The notes under the pieces were generated by a model. The model made no database searches and was not told where the DNA came from. It saw only the letters and a list, made by a program, of their open reading frames with translations. Source: Acidobacteriota bacterium (GTDB lineage: Bacteria; Acidobacteriota; Thermoanaerobaculia; Thermoanaerobaculales; Thermoanaerobaculaceae). Taken from it: a stretch of DNA of 5,134 nt. Shown piece after piece: positions 1-5,134 of the stretch (the first letter of the stretch is position 1; each line of letters opens with the position of its first letter). The translations under genes and the position numbers were made by a program. Location of the stretch: NCBI GenBank assembly GCA_021782525.1, contig JAJXUY010000158.1, positions 1 to 5,134 of the forward strand, given 5' to 3'.

Positions 1-397
1 GAAGGAACTGGAGGTGAACCGCGACGACCTGGTCGCGATGAGCGACCTGGCCCGGCTCTACGGACGCACCGGCGACCTCGACCGCGCCGCCGCGTACCGC
101 AAGCTGGTGTTGCACCATCGCTGGCGCAACCCCTACTACCGCTACGAGCTCGCCCGCCTTGCCTACGCCGCCAAGCACTACGACGAGGCGATCGGCCACC
201 TCAAGTACGCGGCACGCCAGCGACCGAAGGAGGACCGCTTCCCGCACCTGCTGGCGCTCTGCTACCTCGGCAAGGGGGACGTGGCCGCCGCGCGGCGGTG
301 GCTGGCGCGCGCCGAGGAGCTCGCCACGACCGACGCCCTCAAGCGCCAGTACGCCGCCGAGATCGCCGCCCTGCCGGGGAACGGCGGTCGCCGCTGA
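1..397 (+). CDS. TPR-repeat protein, C-terminal fragment (5' end outside window)
   Basis: The reading frame is open from base 2 to the TGA at 395-397, giving 131 visible residues; the gene starts upstream of the window. A GTG at 14 is in frame but is not a convincing start, because the repeat pattern begins at once and no ribosome site precedes it. Three tetratricopeptide repeats in exact 34-residue register are visible at fragment residues about 8-41, 42-75 and 76-109. The small residues typical of TPR helix B fall at A29, A63 and A97, each preceded by a GD-L, KHYDE or GDV turn. A short capping helix (110-124) and a polar tail ending GNGGRR follow. TPRs are protein-binding scaffolds. No catalytic domain is visible, so the partner and role cannot be named. 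Upstream domains could make it a secreted, regulatory or assembly protein. It converges tail-to-tail with the receptor gene, so the two are not co-transcribed. Confidence 0.85.
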   Translation, partial: KELEVNRDDLVAMSDLARLYGRTGDLDRAAAYRKLVLHHRWRNPYYRYELARLAYAAKHYDEAIGHLKYAARQRPKEDRFPHLLALCYLGKGDVAAARRWLARAEELATTDALKRQYAAEIAALPGNGGRR

Positions 398-405
398 AGC
401 CGGAC

Positions 406-432
406 AAAAAGAGCGGCCCCCGGAGGGGCCGC
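406..432 (-). terminator. Rho-independent terminator of the TonB-dependent receptor gene
   Basis: Bases 413-420 (GCGGCCCC) and 425-432 (GGGGCCGC) form a perfect 8-bp, all-G/C stem closed by a 4-base loop (CGGA on the + strand, TCCG on the - strand). Read on the minus strand, the stem is followed by TC and five T's (410-406), the classic intrinsic-terminator layout. It starts 24 bases beyond the receptor stop codon. Read in the plus direction, the 3' flank is C/G-rich with no T-tract, so it should be a poor terminator for the convergent TPR gene, although the hairpin could still protect that mRNA's 3' end. Confidence 0.85.
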
Positions 433-456
433 CCCGTGCTGCGTGTCGTGCGTCGC

Positions 457-3400
457 CTAGAACGAGAAGACGACGCTGGAGTGGATGTAGCGGCCGTACG
501 GGTCGTACGTGCCGTAGAAGCCCGTGCCGTAGTCGTTGGCGCTGAAGCCGATGCCGAGCGGCGGCTCCTTGTCCGCGATGTTGTTGACGCCGAGCGTGAG
601 TTGGACATGCTTCTTGAGCTTGTACGCCGCCCCGATGTCAACGTAGTGGTACGCGGGGTAGTGGTAGCTGCCATTGAGCTTGTATTGCGCGATCTTCGCG
701 GGGGCCGCGAGCGCCGGGTTGGAACTCGCCGCGTCGACGGTGACCGCGCCGATCATGCGCCAGCCGAGGTTGAAGTCCCAGTTCCCCGTCTCCCACGAGA
801 AGCGGGCGAGGTGACGCCACTTGGGGTTCGGGACGCCGCACTGGTTGCCGAAGTAGCCGACGCAGTCGTACTGGTACAGGCCGGTGTTGATCTCCTGCTT
901 GTTCATGTACGACCCGATCAGGTTGAAGCCGAGCAGGCTCTTGCCGACCGGGAGCGAGTAGTTGAGGGTGACGTCGACGCCCTGATGGCGCAGCTGGCCG
1001 ACGTTCTGGTTGGTCGAGACCGTGTAGCCGTCCGGCGTGAGCCAGAGCGTCCCGGCCGCATCGCGGTGGATCAGGGCGCACAGCGTCGGGCTGCCGGTGG
1101 CGGCGCACTGCCGCAGGATGTCGTCCGCGAGCAGAGCGCCGATCGTGTTCTTGATCTTGATGTCGTAGTAGTCGAACGAGGCCGTGAACCCCGGGAGACC
1201 TTCCGGCGTGAGCACGATGCCGAACGTGGTCGTGTCGGCGATCTCGGGCGTCAGGTTCGGGTTGCCGCCCTCGAGGTCGTTGTACTGGGACGCCGGATTC
1301 GCGGCAATCTTCCCGTACCTCGCGGCGGAAACACCTGTGAACGCGCACTGCGCCTGCGTGTACTCCGGCACCGCGCCGGCGCAGGGGTCGAACGTGCCGT
1401 TCAGGTTCTTGTGCTGCGGCGAGAACAGCTCCTGCACGTTCGGCGCGCGCGTCGCGCGGTTGTAGCCGCCGCGCAGCTTGAAGTCCGCGGTCGGGGACCA
1501 CTCGGCCTCGGCCTTGTACGTCGAGTAGCCGCCGTTGGTGCTGTAGTCGGAGTAGCGGTAGCCAAGGTCGAGGACCAGGTTCTTGGCGCCCTTGACGCCC
1601 TGGACCAACGGGACGCGCAGCTCGGTGAACCCTTCCTTGACGGAGTAGCTGCCGTCCACCGGCATCGTCCCTCCGCCCGAGCCCGCGCCCAGGGGAACCA
1701 TGAACCCGATGTCGGGGTGGACGAAGAGGAACTCCTTGCGGTACTCGGCGCCGACCGCGAGCTGGATCCCCTCGACCGCGCTCGGGATCACCCAGCCGTA
1801 GCCCTTGAGGTCGGCGTTCATCTCACCGTGGATGAGCTGGGTCTTGGTGCCGGAGTTCAGCACCTCGCGGAGCGAAAGGTAGTCGAGGGCCGCCTGTGTC
1901 ACGCCGCCGACCTTGAAGATGTTCCACGGCACGCAGCCGGCGTTGCCGGAGCGGCAGTGCCAGGTGCTCGGGTCGTTGGGGTCACCGTCGACGATCAGAG
2001 CGTCCTGGATGTTGTTGACGTTGAGGTCGTTGGCGTATTCCTGCGGCGATTTGACCTCGGCGTCGATGCCGTAGAGGTCGTACTTCCAGATGCTGTTGAT
2101 CTCGCCCTTGAGACCGGCGACAAAACGGAAGTCGGTGTGCGTCATGCGCGAGTCGCGCGGGCCGCCCTCGACGTTGCGCCTCAGGGGGTAGACGATGGCC
2201 ATATCATTCGGGCCATACCCAAGGTCCGTGCACAGGACCTGCACCTCCTGCGCGCTCAGCATCGGGTTGTTGCAGTTGATCTGCGAGCTGTTGCCGAAGT
2301 CGCCGGAGGGGGCGATCTGCCCGTCGGTGTAGTCGTTCATCAGCATGACGGACATGTAGCCCTTGAAGTGGCGGTTCCAGTCGTAGTTGACGAAGCCACC
2401 CGCCGTCCAGCGCTCGTCCGGCCGCTGCATCCAGTTGTAAACCGCGTAGTTGAACACCTGGTCGGCGCGACCGTCGTACGGTATCACCGTGTTCCCCGGT
2501 CCCGTCGGATCCAAGGCCACGAAATTTTCTTGAGTAAAATCGCTGTTGTAAGCGTCAAAGTTCGCATACCTGTTCGTCGCCGAGCCGCCGCACGCCGGTC
2601 CGTGGGCACCCAACCTGGTGAGCGCGCAGTTGGTGTAGTCGCGCCGGCTCTTCAGCAAGCCGGCGGTCTTGCGGTAGTCGATGTAGGCGGAGGCGCTGCC
2701 CTTGCCGTCGGCGAACTTGCCCCCCATCGCCAGGTACGCGTCGAGCGAGCCGCCGTCCCATGCCTCGCCCTTGGGGTAGTTGAACCCCTTGGCCGCGTTG
2801 ATCCTCGCGGCCGTCGAGTTGTTATTGTTGTGCTCGAACCCGCCGAACTGCACGCCCGCCTTCACGCCCTCGAAATCCTTGTCGAGGATGAAGTTGACCA
2901 CGCCGGCCACGGCGTCGGCGCCGTACGTCGAGGAGGCGCCGCCGGTGAGCACGTCGACGCGCTTGACGAGGAACGCCGGGATGAAGTTGAGGTCCGGCGC
3001 CGGGTCGAACGCGTCACCCGAGGACATGCGCTTGCCGTCGATCAGGACCAGCGTGCGGACGCTGCCGAGGTAGCGCAGGTCCACGGTCGCGGTGCCGGAG
3101 CTGTTGTTCGACGTCGTGGAGTTCTGCGCCGCGAAGACCTGCGGCAGCGTCTGCATCAGGTCCTCGAGTCGGGTCGCGCCGCGGTAGCTCAGGTCTTCCA
3201 CGTTCATCGTGGTGACCGGGCTCATCGCCTCCAGCGTCGGCCGCGGAATCAGCGACCCGGTGACCGTCACCTCTTCCTTGTACGAACTGCGCATCTGGAC
3301 TTCCAACGTGACCAGCAGGCCCGCGCCCACGTTGATGTCGCTCTTCTCCTGGGTCGCGAAACCGGGCAGCGTGAACTTCACGCCGTAGGTGCCCGCGGGA

Positions 3401-3612
3401 AGCCCGGTCACCCGGAACTTGCCCTGCAAGTCGCTCGTGGCCATCTTCGCTTCCCGGAGCGCCGGCGAGCTCAGCTCGACCGTGACGCCGGGCAGCGCCA
3501 TCTTGGTCTCGTCCACGATCGTGCCTTCGATGCTCCCGGTCGCCTGGGCAAAGGCCCCGACGGCGAGGAGCGTCGCGGCGACTGCCAAAACCGCAAATCT
3601 GACGCGCTTCAT
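457..3612 (-). CDS. TonB-dependent outer-membrane receptor with N-terminal carboxypeptidase-regulatory-like domain
   Basis: The protein has 1051 residues. Residues 1-22 are a Sec signal peptide (MKR, hydrophobic core, probable cleavage after AFA). Residues about 26-107 form a carboxypeptidase-regulatory-like beta-sandwich (GSIEGTIVDE, LPGVTVEL, GKFRVTGLPAGTYGVKF). A TonB-box-like EEVTVTGS lies at 113-120. The plug spans about 121-245, with VDLRYLG, RTLVLIDGKR and VDVLTGGASSTYGADAVAGV leading into VVNFIL. The rest is a 22-strand-type barrel; it carries the family motif RATRAPNVQELF (719-730), the NPNLTPE motif (784-790), GVNNIADKEPP (1008-1018) and a C-terminal phenylalanine as the outer-membrane insertion signal. 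Such receptors import siderophores, cobalamin, glycans or peptides using TonB-ExbBD energy; the ligand cannot be read from sequence. The ATG at 3612 is chosen because AGGAGG lies four bases upstream and the signal peptide follows directly. All twelve cysteines fall in six close pairs. Residues about 348-364 use AT-rich codons. The gene has its own promoter and terminator and appears intact. Confidence 0.95.
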   Translation of the reverse strand: MKRVRFAVLAVAATLLAVGAFAQATGSIEGTIVDETKMALPGVTVELSSPALREAKMATSDLQGKFRVTGLPAGTYGVKFTLPGFATQEKSDINVGAGLLVTLEVQMRSSYKEEVTVTGSLIPRPTLEAMSPVTTMNVEDLSYRGATRLEDLMQTLPQVFAAQNSTTSNNSSGTATVDLRYLGSVRTLVLIDGKRMSSGDAFDPAPDLNFIPAFLVKRVDVLTGGASSTYGADAVAGVVNFILDKDFEGVKAGVQFGGFEHNNNNSTAARINAAKGFNYPKGEAWDGGSLDAYLAMGGKFADGKGSASAYIDYRKTAGLLKSRRDYTNCALTRLGAHGPACGGSATNRYANFDAYNSDFTQENFVALDPTGPGNTVIPYDGRADQVFNYAVYNWMQRPDERWTAGGFVNYDWNRHFKGYMSVMLMNDYTDGQIAPSGDFGNSSQINCNNPMLSAQEVQVLCTDLGYGPNDMAIVYPLRRNVEGGPRDSRMTHTDFRFVAGLKGEINSIWKYDLYGIDAEVKSPQEYANDLNVNNIQDALIVDGDPNDPSTWHCRSGNAGCVPWNIFKVGGVTQAALDYLSLREVLNSGTKTQLIHGEMNADLKGYGWVIPSAVEGIQLAVGAEYRKEFLFVHPDIGFMVPLGAGSGGGTMPVDGSYSVKEGFTELRVPLVQGVKGAKNLVLDLGYRYSDYSTNGGYSTYKAEAEWSPTADFKLRGGYNRATRAPNVQELFSPQHKNLNGTFDPCAGAVPEYTQAQCAFTGVSAARYGKIAANPASQYNDLEGGNPNLTPEIADTTTFGIVLTPEGLPGFTASFDYYDIKIKNTIGALLADDILRQCAATGSPTLCALIHRDAAGTLWLTPDGYTVSTNQNVGQLRHQGVDVTLNYSLPVGKSLLGFNLIGSYMNKQEINTGLYQYDCVGYFGNQCGVPNPKWRHLARFSWETGNWDFNLGWRMIGAVTVDAASSNPALAAPAKIAQYKLNGSYHYPAYHYVDIGAAYKLKKHVQLTLGVNNIADKEPPLGIGFSANDYGTGFYGTYDPYGRYIHSSVVFSF

Positions 3613-3615
3613 ACA

Positions 3616-3701
3616 GCCTCCTTTCCTCCGTTAAGTGCAATTCCACCAACTGACACGCTCTGACCGCAACGGTTCGTTGCTCGACCCGCCTCCTTTCCTC
3701 C
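3616..3701 (-). repeat. Direct repeat of a 14-base purine block (3616-3629 and 3688-3701) in the receptor leader
   Basis: GGAGGAAAGGAGGC (minus strand) occurs twice, exactly 72 bases apart. The copy nearest the gene contains the functional ribosome site. The other copy has no start codon at a suitable distance and is followed by an untranslated stretch. Beyond each block on the + strand the same short words recur in the same order (AAGT, AATT, CCGCAAC, CTCGA), with about ten bases missing in the second copy. I infer an old, decayed tandem duplication of the leader. The 14-base identity is directly visible; the longer duplication is weaker. Confidence 0.7.
3617..3630 (-). promoter_or_regulatory. 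Double Shine-Dalgarno for the TonB-dependent receptor
   Basis: On the minus strand AGGAGG (3622-3617) stands four bases before the ATG, and a second core CGGAGG (3630-3625) stands twelve bases before it. The nearer one fixes the start codon, although its spacing is slightly short; the farther one could act as a standby site. The block is one of two copies of a 14-base purine repeat in this leader. Confidence 0.75.
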
Positions 3702-3732
3702 CAAGTTGCGAAATTGACTCACGTGCCGCAAC
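3664..3732 (-). other. Leader segment with four alternating GCAAC/GTTGC arms (possible alternative hairpins)
   Basis: On the + strand the arms are CGCAAC 3665-3670, CGTTGC 3675-3680, GTTGCG 3705-3710 and CGCAAC 3727-3732. In the transcript, 3666-3671 with 3675-3680 makes a tight 6-bp hairpin with a 3-base loop. Arms 3705-3710 and 3727-3732 make another 6-bp stem with a 16-base loop. Arm 3705-3710 can instead pair with 3665-3670, which would break both hairpins and enclose the upstream purine block. The pairings are read directly; any regulatory function is inference. The arms could also be operator half-sites. Confidence 0.45.
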
Positions 3733-3766
3733 ACCTCCGGCTCGAACGCAGCTGTTCTTGCCGCGG

Positions 3767-3795
3767 AGTATATGCAAGCCGCACGCCCGTGGCAA
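3767..3795 (-). promoter_or_regulatory. Sigma-70-like promoter of the TonB-dependent receptor gene
   Basis: On the minus strand a -35 box TTGCCA (3795-3790, five of six matches to TTGACA) is followed by a 17-base spacer and a -10 box TATACT (3772-3767, five of six matches to TATAAT). Optimal spacing and two near-consensus boxes stand out in high-GC DNA. Transcription would start near 3760, leaving a leader of about 150 nt before the receptor ATG. No competing promoter of this quality was seen in the gap. I see no intrinsic terminator after ptb, so read-through from ptb could also contribute. Confidence 0.7.
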
Positions 3796-3893
3796 GGGGT
3801 CCGCAGGCGCAAGTTCAGGCTTGAGTTGTCCGGAAATCTGAATTTTCGTTCGACTATTCGGACGACGCCGTGCCGGGGTCGCGCTCGCCCGCT

Positions 3894-4814
3894 TCAAACG
3901 ACGAGGCGGCAGCCCATCGCGATCGAGAAGAACTTCGATTCCTCCGAGTCCGCGCGGCTGGTCAGCACGCACGGCGCCGAGGCGCCCACCACCACCGCCG
4001 CCAGGCGCGCCCCGCCCAGGATCGTGGCCGACTTGTAGAACGCGTTGCCGGTCTCGATGTTGGGGAAGATCAGCACGTCGGCGTCCCCGGCGACCGCGGA
4101 GCGCAGCCCCTTGGTCGCGCACGCCTCCGGCGAGAGCGCCACGTCGAGCGCGAGCGGGCCGTCCACGAGCGCGCCCTCGATCTGCCCGCGCTCGGCCATC
4201 TTGGCGATGATCGCGGCGTCTACCGTCGCCGGCATCCGTTCGGAGACCTTCTCGCTCGCCGCGAGCAGCGCGACCTTGGGCTCGGCGATCCCGAACGAGT
4301 GCGCCGCGGCGACCGCGTACCCGACGATCCTGACCTTGGTCGCCACGTCCGGCGCCGGGATGATCGCGACGTCGGAGACCAGCAGCAGCTTGCCGTGCGT
4401 CGCCTGGTACGCGGGCACGTCGAGCACGGTGACGTGGGAAAGGACGGCGCCCCGCGGCAGCAGCCCCTTCTCCTTGTCGAGGATCAGACGCATGTACGTC
4501 TCGGTGCCGATCAGCCCCTTCATCAGCACGTCGGCGTTCCCCTCGCGCACCATGTCACGCGCGATGACACCGGCGTGCGCCTCGCTGCCTTCGTCGACGA
4601 TCGCGAACAGCCCCTCGTCGAACCCGAACCGCCCGCACAGGCTCGCGATGCGCCGGCCGTCGCCCACCAGGGTGACCTGCGCGATCCCCTCACGGGCGGC
4701 GCGCGCCGCGGCCTGGATCGTGTGCTCGTCGTGCCCCGCCGCCACCGCCAGCCGCCGCGCCGGCGCCCCCTTCAGGCTTTCCACGAGCTGCTCGAGCGTC
4801 CGGATCTGTGCCAT
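3894..4814 (-). CDS. ptb: Phosphate butyryltransferase (phosphotransbutyrylase)
   Basis: This 306-residue cytoplasmic enzyme has the usual length for Ptb. It exchanges CoA for phosphate on short acyl groups: butyryl-CoA + Pi to butyryl phosphate + CoA. The single phosphate acetyl/butyryl-transferase fold fills the protein. Family motifs seen include ADVLMKGLIGT (94-104), LSHV (125-128), EKVSERMPATVDA (188-200), DGPLALDVALSPE (218-230), GDADVLIFPNIETGN (243-257) and GASAPCVLTSRADSEESK (277-294). The ATG at 4814 is supported by GGAGG seven bases upstream and by a normal Ptb N-terminus. The butyrate kinase gene ends 186 bases upstream on the same strand, which supports Ptb over a plain phosphate acetyltransferase. 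Related enzymes act on branched acyl-CoAs such as isobutyryl- or isovaleryl-CoA, so butyrate may not be the main substrate. The gene looks intact, with codon use like its neighbours. Confidence 0.93.
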   Translation of the reverse strand: MAQIRTLEQLVESLKGAPARRLAVAAGHDEHTIQAAARAAREGIAQVTLVGDGRRIASLCGRFGFDEGLFAIVDEGSEAHAGVIARDMVREGNADVLMKGLIGTETYMRLILDKEKGLLPRGAVLSHVTVLDVPAYQATHGKLLLVSDVAIIPAPDVATKVRIVGYAVAAAHSFGIAEPKVALLAASEKVSERMPATVDAAIIAKMAERGQIEGALVDGPLALDVALSPEACATKGLRSAVAGDADVLIFPNIETGNAFYKSATILGGARLAAVVVGASAPCVLTSRADSEESKFFSIAMGCRLVV

Positions 4815-4821
4815 CTCTCAA

Positions 4822-4826
4822 CCTCC
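4822..4826 (-). promoter_or_regulatory. Ribosome binding site of ptb
   Basis: GGAGG on the minus strand (within GGTGGAGGT) lies seven bases before the ptb ATG, an optimal spacing that decides the start codon. It is only about 40 bases downstream, in the transcript, of the pyrimidine arm of the heptad inverted repeat, so folding of that element could affect access to it. Confidence 0.8.
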
Positions 4827-4865
4827 ACCGCCACGGCGATTGCGAGGCTCAAATGCAGATTCGGT

Positions 4866-4965
4866 GAAAGGGAAGAGGGTAGAGGGCAAAGGGACGACAA
4901 GGCCGGAATCGGTTCTGCCTTCGTCTTCCCTTTACCCTTTTCCCTTTTCCCTCTTCCCTCTTCCC
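4866..4965. repeat. Inverted pair of heptanucleotide GGG/CCC tracts in the buk-ptb gap
   Basis: On the + strand, four GGG runs start at 4870, 4877, 4884 and 4891, and six CCC runs start at 4928, 4935, 4942, 4949, 4956 and 4963. Every step is exactly seven bases. Left units are GGGAAGA, GGGTAGA and GGGCAAA; right units are CCCTTTA, CCCTTTT (twice) and CCCTCTT (twice). The two tracts are imperfect reverse complements, and the pairing continues inward (GACGACAAGGC-like against GCCTTCGTC), so the buk-ptb transcript can form a long hairpin with a purine 5' arm. Both tracts meet the usual G-quadruplex pattern, on opposite strands. No T-run follows, so it is not a simple terminator. A 70-codon open frame through it is very Arg/Lys/Glu/Ser-rich low-complexity sequence and is not called. 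Confidence 0.85.
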
Positions 4966-5000
4966 ACCTCTCTCGCCTCTTCACTTCACTACTCTAGCGC

Positions 5001-5134
5001 TCACGGGGCGTACTCGCGCGCCTCCTCCTTGTGCCCGAGGACGCGCAGCGCGCCCTTGACCAGCGCGAACATCTCGTTCTCCCCCGGGTACACGGTCACG
5101 CCGCACCCGACGGCGGCGACGGCTTCCGTGATGG
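5001..5134 (-). CDS. buk: Butyrate kinase, C-terminal fragment (5' part outside window)
   Basis: The last 43 codons are visible, ending at the TGA at 5003-5001. The peptide contains VTVYPGENEMFALVKGALRV and ends in EEAREYAP. This matches the conserved end of butyrate kinases of the acetokinase/ASKHA family, where YPGEDEM-x-ALA-x-GALRVL precedes a charged tail. The enzyme transfers the phosphoryl group of butyryl phosphate to ADP, giving butyrate and ATP, or runs in reverse. It uses the product of Ptb, encoded next on the same strand. The catalytic residues lie outside the window, so activity cannot be judged. A branched-chain fatty-acid kinase, which is homologous, is an alternative name. Confidence 0.82.
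   Translation of the reverse strand, partial: ITEAVAAVGCGVTVYPGENEMFALVKGALRVLGHKEEAREYAP

Noticed and set aside
14..16. GTG at 14 as the start of a complete small TPR protein
   Set aside because: The frame is open to the window edge, no Shine-Dalgarno with suitable spacing is convincing, and the first TPR begins almost immediately, so a fragment of a longer protein is more likely.
298..3663. 1121-codon open frame on the + strand, antisense to the whole receptor gene
   Set aside because: It is Arg/Val/Ala-rich with no recognisable domain, starts inside the TPR gene, runs through the terminator hairpin and mirrors the codon pattern of the real minus-strand gene. Long antisense open frames are expected in high-GC coding DNA.
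3609..3841. Small open frames in the ptb-receptor gap (67 to 68 codons, both strands)
   Set aside because: No ribosome site at their starts and unprotein-like composition. They overlap the promoter and repeated leader, and the minus-strand one runs into the receptor start.
3828..3863. Possible hairpin GTCCG/CGGAC after the ptb stop as a ptb terminator
   Set aside because: Only five base pairs with a 26-base loop and no T-run on either side. It is too weak to call a terminator.
4772..4984. 70-codon minus-strand open frame across the heptad repeats
   Set aside because: The sequence is a translated simple repeat (Arg/Glu/Gly/Lys then Ser/Leu/Pro) that overlaps the ptb start, with no support as a gene.
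3870..4997. 375-codon open frame on the + strand opposite ptb
   Set aside because: It is a shadow of ptb: Arg/Asp/Val-rich with no family motifs, and it ends in translated pyrimidine heptads (Phe/Pro/Ser/Leu), which is low complexity rather than protein-like.

Overview
The window is high-GC DNA (about two thirds G+C by eye) from a Gram-negative, outer-membrane bacterium. The TonB-dependent receptor combines a signal peptide, a carboxypeptidase-regulatory-like domain, a plug and a barrel. This architecture, and the wording of its N-terminal domain, are typical of Acidobacteriota (Thermoanaerobaculia, Vicinamibacteria and relatives). The phylum is an inference from protein style, not from a marker gene.

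Layout. Bases 1-397 (+) hold the C-terminal end of a TPR-repeat protein. It converges with a complete 1051-residue TonB-dependent receptor gene at 457-3612 (-). A Rho-independent terminator at 406-432, oriented for the receptor, lies between the two stop codons. The 281-base gap 3613-3893 is the receptor's control region: a well-formed sigma-70-like promoter, a leader of about 150 nt, a duplicated 14-base Shine-Dalgarno-like purine block and several GCAAC/GTTGC segments that can pair in alternative ways. Next comes a complete phosphate butyryltransferase gene (ptb, 3894-4814, -). The 186-base gap 4815-5000 is dominated by an inverted pair of heptanucleotide purine/pyrimidine tracts. The window ends with the last 43 codons of a butyrate kinase gene (buk, 5001-5134, -).

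How the genes work together. Buk and Ptb form the classic acyl-CoA to acyl-phosphate to carboxylate plus ATP pathway. Transcription here runs buk then ptb, the reverse of the clostridial ptb-buk order. The receptor has its own promoter and terminator, so it is probably a separate transcription unit that imports an unknown ligand. No functional link with butyrate metabolism is visible. I see no RNA gene, CRISPR array, insertion sequence or phage gene. The least ordinary parts are the two intergenic regions: the heptad inverted repeat inside buk-ptb and the repeat-built leader of the receptor.
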